Shown here piece after piece: positions 1-4,444 of a DNA stretch of 5,311 bases. A program made the position numbers and the translations under genes. The notes under the pieces were generated by a model, which was given only the letters and a program-made list of their open reading frames with translations, did no database searches and was not told where the DNA came from. The stretch's first letter is position 1. Each line of letters begins with the position of its first letter. Source of the stretch: Nitrospirota bacterium (lineage in GTDB: Bacteria; Nitrospirota; UBA9217); assembly GCA_021788515.1 (NCBI GenBank), contig JAJYKN010000142.1, positions 1 to 5,311 of the forward strand, read 5' to 3'.

Positions 1-8
1 ACGCCCAG

Positions 9-27
9 AAAAGCAAACGAGGCTTTT
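9..27. other. Small hairpin near the window edge, possible weak terminator
   Basis: AAAAGC (9-14) and GCTTTT (22-27) form a six-base-pair stem around a seven-base loop. The T run lies within the stem rather than after it, so this is a poor intrinsic terminator. It could mark the 3' end of a gene just outside the window. Little more can be said. Confidence 0.25.
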
Positions 28-59
28 GTCTTAAAATAAAGGCTAACGTTTTGGACTTT

Positions 60-86
60 CTTTGCGACCTTTGCGCACTTTGCGAG
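60..86. repeat. Three direct repeats of CTTTGCG with a 9-bp period
   Basis: The heptamer CTTTGCG occurs at 60-66, 69-75 and 78-84, each followed by two variable bases (AC, CA, AG). This exact periodicity lies in the leader or promoter region of the ferritin-like gene, ending about 45 bases before its ribosome binding site. Similar CTTTGCG-type strings are, from memory, common dispersed intergenic repeats in several bacterial lineages. A dispersed repeat is therefore more likely than a gene-specific operator, though a repeated protein-binding site cannot be excluded. Confidence 0.7.
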
Positions 87-144
87 AAATATTCCTGCCA
101 TTTTGGGTAGATTTTAATTCGTAACTTACTAAGGAGACGACGAC

Positions 145-429
145 ATGCTGTCAAAAATCCCCCTGCAGCTCGACAAAATAAAGAAAGAAGACGTGGACAA
201 GGAGATCCTTCGGGCCGGCATCATGGCTGAACTGGACGCCATCAACCTCTATGAGCAGATGGCTGCGATGGCGCAAAAGAAGGAGATACGAAGGATCCTG
301 CTCGACATTGCCCGGGAGGAAAAGACGCATGTGGGGGAATTTCAGGCCCTGCTGCTGAGAAAAGACAGGGAACAGGCGGAAGAACTGCAGGCGGGAGAGC
401 GCGAGGTCCGGGAAAAAACGGGCTTGTAG
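145..429 (+). CDS. Encapsulated-ferritin-like (EncFtn family) ferroxidase protein
   Basis: This 94-residue, mostly helical, charged protein belongs to the ferritin-like superfamily. Two helices carry the EncFtn metal signature: Glu29 in helix 1 (AELDAINLYEQ, 28-38), then Glu59 and His62 in helix 2 (REEKTHVGEF, 57-66). Tyr36 lies seven residues after Glu29. The Glu-30-Glu-3-His spacing equals that of the Rhodospirillum rubrum EncFtn ferroxidase site (E32/E62/H65). Known EncFtn proteins dimerise to build a di-iron site from two subunits, oxidise Fe(II) and normally act inside an encapsulin nanocompartment. The sequence strongly resembles, from memory, the N-terminal domain fused to the Pyrococcus furiosus encapsulin, but here it stops (…KTGL) roughly where the shell would begin. 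No C-terminal cargo-loading peptide is evident, and no shell gene follows. The start is well supported by AAGGAG at 131-136, eight bases upstream. A generic annotation as rubrerythrin-like or ferritin family protein is also possible. Confidence 0.88.
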   Translation: MLSKIPLQLDKIKKEDVDKEILRAGIMAELDAINLYEQMAAMAQKKEIRRILLDIAREEKTHVGEFQALLLRKDREQAEELQAGEREVREKTGL

Positions 430-488
430 GCCGCACGGGCCCCGGCCCCGGAAGCACGTTCGCTGCGCGCTTGACACGGCCGGCAAGT

Positions 489-507
489 GGAGAGACAATT
501 AATCATG
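489..507 (+). promoter_or_regulatory. Ribosome binding site that decides the slp start
   Basis: GGAGAG (489-494) lies ten bases before ATG 505. An in-frame GTG at 487 overlaps this purine run and has no good site of its own. ATG 505 also gives a standard lipoprotein signal peptide (MKRNG…), so it is the better start. Confidence 0.65.
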
Positions 508-1137
508 AAGAGAAACGGATTGTATGCGCTGTTCTTCTCCGGCGCTTTGATACTTTCGGCGTGCGCCACTCCGGTAGTCAACAAGAGCTACCTGGAGGAA
601 GGCGAGCGTAAGGTGTCTTTTGCCGCGCTGAGGGAAAACCCCGACCAGGAGCGGGGGAAGCTGTTTATCCTGGGCGGCGTCATCATTCGTACGAGACTTC
701 TTGAAGCAGGGTCGCAAATCGAGGCGATGGACGTGCCGGTTGACGGTTCCGGGTATTTCGAAGAAAGCGGTCGCTCCGAGGGGCGATTCCTGGCGATATT
801 GCCGAAAGACGAAGGGCTGCTGGATCCTGCCGTGTATCGCAGGGCGAGAAGAGTAACGATTGCCGGCGAGTTCATGGAATTGCGGAAGGGCAGGATAGAC
901 GAGATGGAGTACGATTACCCCGTGTTCCGGATCAAGCAGATCTATCTCTGGCCGAGGGAACGGTTGTATTATTATCCGCAGCCCTTTTATTATGACCCCT
1001 GGTTCTATCCCTACCCCTATTACTACGGACATCCGTGGTGGAACTATCCTCATGATTATCGTCCGGTGCCGCTGCAGCCGGAGCGTCCGCGCATACCGCC
1101 GCCGTCACGCTCTCCCGAGCCCGACCAGCCAAAATAA
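505..1137 (+). CDS. slp: Slp-family outer-membrane lipoprotein
   Basis: The 210-residue product has a lipoprotein signal peptide: basic MKRN, a hydrophobic stretch (6-17) and lipobox LSAC with Cys20 as the predicted lipidated residue. Positions +2 and +3 are Ala-Thr with no Asp, which by the Lol sorting rule points to the outer membrane. The body (about 35-153) matches the Slp (starvation-inducible lipoprotein) pattern: F..L..NP, G…LGGVI, a PVDGSGYF turn, R.LA, DP..YR, VTI.GE and a terminal I.LW. E. coli Slp is induced by carbon starvation and stationary phase, but its molecular role is not settled. Oddly, residues 154-185 are extremely aromatic (12 Tyr, 3 Trp, 2 Phe in 32) and are followed by a proline-rich end with 10 Pro in the last 25. 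E. coli Slp has a shorter aromatic end. The gene lies 75 bases after the ferritin-like gene with no clear terminator between, so cotranscription is possible. Confidence 0.88.
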   Translation: MKRNGLYALFFSGALILSACATPVVNKSYLEEGERKVSFAALRENPDQERGKLFILGGVIIRTRLLEAGSQIEAMDVPVDGSGYFEESGRSEGRFLAILPKDEGLLDPAVYRRARRVTIAGEFMELRKGRIDEMEYDYPVFRIKQIYLWPRERLYYYPQPFYYDPWFYPYPYYYGHPWWNYPHDYRPVPLQPERPRIPPPSRSPEPDQPK

Positions 1138-1176
1138 GGGCAACCAGGGCCGTGAGAGGGCGCATCGGGCCTTCAT

Positions 1177-1205
1177 TTGACAGGTAAAATGTATTATGAT
1201 AAGTT
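1177..1205 (+). promoter_or_regulatory. Possible sigma70-type promoter for the HPF-CSD gene
   Basis: A perfect TTGACA (1177-1182) is followed 17 bases later by TAAGTT (1200-1205), a weak -10. Better -10-like hexamers, TATTAT (1192) and TATGAT (1195), lie too close to that -35. The AT-rich segment and position between slp and the next gene suggest a promoter here, but the exact hexamer pair is uncertain. Confidence 0.4.
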
Positions 1206-1244
1206 CAAAGCAGCAGTAGTGTGGGAGCGTATCGCATGTTGCAG

Positions 1245-1262
1245 AGGGGAGGAACAGCTATG
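1245..1262 (+). promoter_or_regulatory. Strong ribosome binding site that decides the HPF-CSD start
   Basis: AGGGGAGG (1245-1252) is seven bases before ATG 1260. In-frame upstream starts GTG 1221 and ATG 1236 lack comparable sites and would add residues not expected before the conserved HPF N-terminus (MRIPLQVTFRN). Confidence 0.8.
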
Positions 1263-1799
1263 AGAATTCCTTTACAGGTCACGTTTCGAAACATTGATCA
1301 CTCTGCGGTCATTGAGTCAACGATCAACGAAAAGGCGGCCAAGCTGGACAGGTTTTACGACCGGATCATGAGCTGCCGGGTCGTGGTCGAGGAAATCCAG
1401 CACCGGCATCACCAGGGCAATTTGTACAGTGTACGCATCGATCTCACCGTTCCCGGCAAGGAGCTGGCCGTCAGCCGTCAGGAACATGCCGATGCGTACG
1501 TGGCGATACGAGATGCCTTCGACGCTGCCGTGAGGCTGCTCGAAGAACACGGGAGGCAACTGCGGGGCGCGGTAAAGACCCACGCCGAGCCGCCCACGGG
1601 GCGCATCATCAGGATCTTTCCCGAGTCGGATTATGGTTTCATAAAAACCCGGGACGACCGGGAGATCTACTTCCATCGAAACAGCGTTCTCGATGACGTT
1701 GACTTTAAACTGCTCAAATTCGGGACTGAAGTGACGTTCATCGAGGAGCAGGGAGCGGAGGGACCGCAGGCGGCCCGGGTGGCGCTCGCCAAGCGGTAG
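1260..1799 (+). CDS. Ribosome hibernation factor (HPF/RaiA domain) fused to a cold-shock domain
   Basis: The 179-residue product has two domains. Residues 1-105 fit the HPF/RaiA (S30AE) fold: PLQVTFRNIDHS at the start, a helix with EKAAKLDRFYDRI (24-36), a strand CRVVVEE (39-45), VRIDLTVPGKEL (58-69), and a final helix from DAYVAIRDAFDAAVRLLEE (78-96). This family binds the 30S decoding region and blocks translation in starvation or stationary phase. Residues 113-179 form a cold-shock domain: TGRIIRIF, the RNP1-like YGFI (125-128), the RNP2-like EIYFH (135-139), then FGTEVTF and GPQAARV. This is a single-stranded nucleic-acid binding OB fold. It replaces the dimerisation domain that ends long HPF proteins of Gram-positive bacteria, so this protein may bind RNA rather than dimerise 70S ribosomes through its tail (inference). 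A hairpin follows the stop codon. I do not assign hpf or raiA because the architecture differs from both. Confidence 0.9.
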   Translation: MRIPLQVTFRNIDHSAVIESTINEKAAKLDRFYDRIMSCRVVVEEIQHRHHQGNLYSVRIDLTVPGKELAVSRQEHADAYVAIRDAFDAAVRLLEEHGRQLRGAVKTHAEPPTGRIIRIFPESDYGFIKTRDDREIYFHRNSVLDDVDFKLLKFGTEVTFIEEQGAEGPQAARVALAKR

Positions 1800-1810
1800 T
1801 TTTTCCGTTT

Positions 1811-1841
1811 CGCAGAGGAAGTCGAAAAGACTTCTTCTGCG
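1811..1841 (+). terminator. Hairpin after HPF-CSD, terminator-like but without a U tract
   Basis: Bases 1811-1823 and 1829-1841 pair in a 13-bp stem with one G·U pair and a GAAAA loop. The right arm is followed by a run of C rather than T, so it is not a canonical intrinsic terminator. It begins 11 bases after the stop codon and may stabilise the mRNA 3' end or act with Rho. Confidence 0.5.
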
Positions 1842-1916
1842 CCCCCCCGATGTACCTCCACCTCCAACCCAGGGTCTCTTCTCAGTTTTACCATAATCCT
1901 AAAAACGGCAGCTGGC

Positions 1917-2056
1917 CGCAGAAGAACGCAGATTTTCGCAGATAAAACCGGATATCCAGGTGGTAATAAGCTTCACCGCAGGGGCGGGTCTTTTTCAGAT
2001 TCAAAAGTATTTTATTACCCGGTTATATCCGCGTTTATCCGATTTTATCTGCGTCC
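1917..2056. repeat. Imperfect inverted repeat with 10-bp periodic CGCAGA / TTTATCC words
   Basis: CGCAGA occurs at 1917, 1927 and 1937 with a 10-base period. On the other side, TATCC/TATCT words recur with a 10-base period between 2021 and 2050. The two halves pair imperfectly: CGCAGAT (1927-1933) with ATCTGCG (2047-2053), GGATAT (1950-1955) with ATATCC (2025-2030), and GGTAATAA (1962-1969) with TTATTACC (2012-2019). About 42 bases separate the arms. It looks like a dispersed palindromic intergenic repeat (REP- or MITE-like). There is no transposase, and I did not identify target-site duplications. Confidence 0.6.
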
Positions 2057-2118
2057 AAATGCTCTTTCCAGGGCAACAGAAACACCCTTGTTCGCCCCGG
2101 CAAACCCTATCATATTTC

Positions 2119-2148
2119 TTGACAACGAACAGTCACTACAGGTATATA
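2119..2148 (+). promoter_or_regulatory. Sigma70-type promoter for htpG
   Basis: A perfect TTGACA (2119-2124) and TATATA (2143-2148) are separated by 18 bases, inside the run GGTATATATATTC. Transcription would start near 2155 and give a leader of about 110 bases. A heat-shock sigma32-type -10 (CCCCAT-like) is not seen at the proper distance, although the -35 side reads CTTGACA. Confidence 0.65.
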
Positions 2149-2168
2149 TATTCGGCTGGAATAAAAAA

Positions 2169-2260
2169 AACCGCACGAGCCGCAGCCGCGAAGACGCCGA
2201 CAAGCAGGAGGGACTTTGCAGCTTCGCGGCAACGGCGGTTCTCATCACATCATGAGGTGG
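2169..2260 (+). promoter_or_regulatory. Folded 5' leader of htpG with nested hairpins up to the ribosome binding site
   Basis: GCCGCGAAG (2185-2193) pairs perfectly with CTTCGCGGC (2222-2230), and AACCGC (2169-2174) can pair with GCGGTT (2235-2240) to close the structure. Next, CTCAT (2241-2245) can pair with ATGAG (2252-2256), covering the start of the Shine-Dalgarno GAGGTGG (2254-2260). The arrangement (stable upstream stem, weak hairpin over the ribosome binding site) resembles RNA thermometers of heat-shock genes, but it does not match a named class such as ROSE or fourU. Confidence 0.4.
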
Positions 2261-2264
2261 AACT

Positions 2265-4184
2265 ATGGCTGCAGAAAAAATGGAATTCAAAACCGAAGTA
2301 AAAGAACTGCTGGACCTGATGATCCATTCCCTTTATTCCCACAAGGAGATTTTTCTCCGGGAATTGATCTCAAACGCCTCCGATGCCATCGATAAGGCGC
2401 GTTTCGAATCGCTCACGAACACGGGCATTCTGGAGAACACCGGCGCGTGGAAGATCAAGATCATTGTCGACAAGGCGGCGGGAACGCTCGCGGTGAGCGA
2501 CAACGGAATGGGCATGACCCACGATGAAGTGATCGCGGAGCTCGGGACTATCGCCCATTCGGGCACCAAGGATTTTCTCCGGGCGCTCCAGAGCAAGGAA
2601 CTGAAGGACAAGCCGGAGCTGATCGGCCAGTTCGGCGTGGGTTTCTATTCCTCGTTCATGGTGGCCGACAAGGTCGCGGTCGTTACGCGTAAAGCGACGG
2701 AAAAGACGAAGAAGGCCATAAAATGGGAGTCGACGGCCGATGGTTCGTTCACGATCGACGAGACAAAAAAGGACCTTGCAGGGACCGACGTGATCCTGCA
2801 TCTCAAGGCTGACGACAAGAATTACCTGAACGAATGGGAGATCAGATCGATCATCAAGAAATACTCGGACTACATCGAACATCCCGTGGTCATGGACGTT
2901 GAACGGGAAAAGGAAGATCCCCGGGACAAGAACAAAAAGATCAAGGTCGCGGAAGAAGAGACCATGAACGCGGGCAAGGCCATCTGGCTCAGGGACCCGT
3001 CGGAAGTCAAGACCGAGGAGTACAACGAGTTCTATAAACATATTTCCCATGACTTCGGAGATCCGGCGAAGGTCATCCATTACCGGGCCGAAGGCACGTC
3101 GGAGTTCACCGCCCTTTTGTTCGTTCCCGCAAAGGCCCCTTACGGCATCCTGTACCGGGATTACAAGATCGGCCCGACCCTGTACGTCAAGCGGGTCCAG
3201 ATCATGGACCACTGCGAACAGCTGATTCCCGAGTATTTGCGTTTTATCAAGGGCGTGGTCGATTCCTCCGACCTCCCGCTGAACGTATCGCGCGAGATCC
3301 TGCAGAACAACAAGCACGTCGAAGTCATCAAGAAGAACATCACCAAGAAAGTGCTCGATACGCTTTTGGACATGAAAAAGAACGCCTACGATTCTTATGT
3401 CGCGTTCCACAAGGAATTCGGCAGGGTCTTGAAGGAAGGGATCCATTTCGATTTTTCGCGCAAAGAACAGATTGCGGACCTCCTGCTGTTCCCGTCCACC
3501 AAGACCGAAGCGGGAAAACTCACGACCTTCGAAGACTATTATAAGAACATGCCGATCGCCCAGGGGGAGATCTATTATATTACCGGCAGACCCGATGAAA
3601 ACGTGCTCCAGTCCCCTTATCTTGAAGCGTTCCGCGAAAAGGGCTACGAGGTCCTGATCATGACCGATGACATCGACGACGTCATCATGTCGTCCTTGCA
3701 GGAGTACAAAGGCAAGAAAATAAAATCGGTCATCAAGGGCGATATCAGCCTTGATACAACAGGGGACAAAGAGAAGGAAAAATCGAAGGAAAAATTCGAA
3801 AAGCTGCTCGCCATGATAAAAAATCAGCTGAAGGACGAGGTCAAGGACGTACGTGTTTCCGGCAGGCTCAAGGATTCGGCCTGCTGCCTCGTTGCCGACG
3901 AAGGCGGGCTTGACCCGCAGATGGAAAAACTCTTGAAGTCCATGGGACAGGAGGTGCCGTCGGACAAACGGATATTGGAGATCAACGCGGGCCATCAGAT
4001 CTTCGAGGTAATGAACAATCTTGTTGCCCAGGGAGGCAGGGAAGACGTTCTGAAGGAATACATCGATTTGTTGTACAATCAGGCCCTCCTGCTCGAAGGC
4101 TCCAAGGTCAAGGACCCCGCGGCGTTTGCAAAAGCCATGGCAAAGCTCATGCTGGAGAATGCGAAACAATCGGCGTCTCACTAA
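2265..4184 (+). CDS. htpG: Molecular chaperone HtpG (bacterial Hsp90)
   Basis: The 639-residue product is full length for HtpG (E. coli 624). It is an ATP-dependent cytosolic dimeric chaperone that remodels client proteins, often with DnaK. The N-terminal GHKL ATPase domain shows catalytic Glu33 and Asn37 in FLRELISNASDA, Asp79 in the DNGMGMT loop (79-85), the lid segment AHSGTKDF (97-104) and the glycine motif GQFGVGFYSSF (121-131). A short charged linker (about 208-235) leads to the middle domain, where Arg343 in LPLNVSREILQ is the expected catalytic arginine contacting ATP. The C-terminal dimerisation domain follows a lysine/glutamate-rich stretch (about 495-516). As in bacterial members there is no MEEVD tail. 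GAGGTG lies just upstream of the ATG with ideal spacing. The gene has its own promoter and terminator, so it is probably monocistronic. All key residues are intact. Confidence 0.98.
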   Translation: MAAEKMEFKTEVKELLDLMIHSLYSHKEIFLRELISNASDAIDKARFESLTNTGILENTGAWKIKIIVDKAAGTLAVSDNGMGMTHDEVIAELGTIAHSGTKDFLRALQSKELKDKPELIGQFGVGFYSSFMVADKVAVVTRKATEKTKKAIKWESTADGSFTIDETKKDLAGTDVILHLKADDKNYLNEWEIRSIIKKYSDYIEHPVVMDVEREKEDPRDKNKKIKVAEEETMNAGKAIWLRDPSEVKTEEYNEFYKHISHDFGDPAKVIHYRAEGTSEFTALLFVPAKAPYGILYRDYKIGPTLYVKRVQIMDHCEQLIPEYLRFIKGVVDSSDLPLNVSREILQNNKHVEVIKKNITKKVLDTLLDMKKNAYDSYVAFHKEFGRVLKEGIHFDFSRKEQIADLLLFPSTKTEAGKLTTFEDYYKNMPIAQGEIYYITGRPDENVLQSPYLEAFREKGYEVLIMTDDIDDVIMSSLQEYKGKKIKSVIKGDISLDTTGDKEKEKSKEKFEKLLAMIKNQLKDEVKDVRVSGRLKDSACCLVADEGGLDPQMEKLLKSMGQEVPSDKRILEINAGHQIFEVMNNLVAQGGREDVLKEYIDLLYNQALLLEGSKVKDPAAFAKAMAKLMLENAKQSASH

Positions 4185-4209
4185 CGTCTTTACACAGCTC
4201 TTCTCCGGG

Positions 4210-4247
4210 AAAAAACACCTCACGCGCCGTTTGTGAGGTGTTTTTTT
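4210..4247. terminator. Strong intrinsic terminator after htpG, probably bidirectional
   Basis: CACCTCAC (4216-4223) pairs perfectly with GTGAGGTG (4233-4240) around a nine-base loop, followed by seven T (4241-4247) and preceded by six A (4210-4215). The flanking A and T runs extend the stem and would serve transcription from either strand. It starts 25 bases after the htpG stop. Confidence 0.93.
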
Positions 4248-4299
4248 GTGTCCGCCTGCCGAGGAATAACCAGGTAATCATGCAGGTGTCTTTCCCTAT

Positions 4300-4322
4300 G
4301 GCAACAGGCAACAATGGGCAAT
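4300..4322. repeat. Short tandem repeat GGCAACA plus a degenerate copy
   Basis: GGCAACA occurs twice in exact tandem (4300-4306, 4307-4313), followed by the related GGGCAAT (4316-4322). It lies in the spacer between the htpG terminator and the transporter promoter. No role is evident. Confidence 0.4.
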
Positions 4323-4341
4323 CTCAAATTCCAGTTTGACG

Positions 4342-4371
4342 TTGACAGGGTGCTTTCTTGCATATTATAGT
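4342..4371 (+). promoter_or_regulatory. Sigma70-type promoter for the YeeE/YedE transporter gene
   Basis: A perfect TTGACA (4342-4347) and TATAGT (4366-4371) are 18 bases apart. TTATAG at 4365 would give 17. The start site would fall near 4378, leaving a leader of about 67 bases before the transporter start. The preceding terminator makes an independent promoter necessary. Confidence 0.65.
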
Positions 4372-4444
4372 AGCAGGGTAGTATACCAGCGCTCGTGCCG
4401 GCGATATCAAAGACCGCGACAGGGGCCGGAGCAGGAGAAGCAGC

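Larger units (their letters stand above)
1800..2264. other. Gene-free intergenic region between HPF-CSD and htpG
   Basis: I find no convincing coding region on either strand in this stretch of about 465 bases. Open frames here lack ribosome binding sites and family-like sequence. It holds, in order, a hairpin just after the HPF-CSD stop, a C-run and pyrimidine-rich segment, an imperfect inverted repeat of 10-bp periodic words, a good sigma70-type promoter, and a folded leader running into the htpG ribosome binding site. Confidence 0.75.

Noticed and set aside
53..65. Sigma54-like -24/-12 element (GG at 53-54, GC at 64-65)
   Set aside because: The GG-to-GC distance is 11 bases rather than the required 12, and the surrounding bases do not match the consensus. 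The GC belongs to the CTTTGCG repeat.
471..499. TTGACA (471-476) with GACAAT 17 bases later, upstream of slp
   Set aside because: The start site would fall at or after the slp ATG, giving a leaderless message despite a usable ribosome binding site, and the -10 is weak.
487..504. GTG 487 as the slp start
   Set aside because: It overlaps the purine run best explained as the ribosome binding site of ATG 505, and it would put extra residues before a standard lipoprotein signal peptide.
1221..1259. GTG 1221 or ATG 1236 as the start of the HPF-CSD gene
   Set aside because: The strong AGGGGAGG site fits only ATG 1260, and HPF proteins begin close to the conserved first strand.
1917..2056. CRISPR array
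   Set aside because: The repeated words are 6-7 bases with 10-base periods and no spacers of uniform length. No cas genes are nearby.
2117..2150. Sigma32 heat-shock promoter for htpG
   Set aside because: CTTGACA resembles the -35, but no CCCCAT-like -10 lies at the proper distance. TTGACA/TATATA explains the site better.
1960..2301. 113-codon plus-strand open frame running across the inverted repeat into the htpG start
   Set aside because: It has no good ribosome binding site, crosses a repeat, promoter and leader, overlaps htpG in another frame and has no family-like content.
2370..4223. Long 617-codon open frame on the minus strand opposite htpG
   Set aside because: It is the antisense shadow of htpG codon bias. 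Its sequence shows no recognisable family and its start lies inside the bidirectional terminator.
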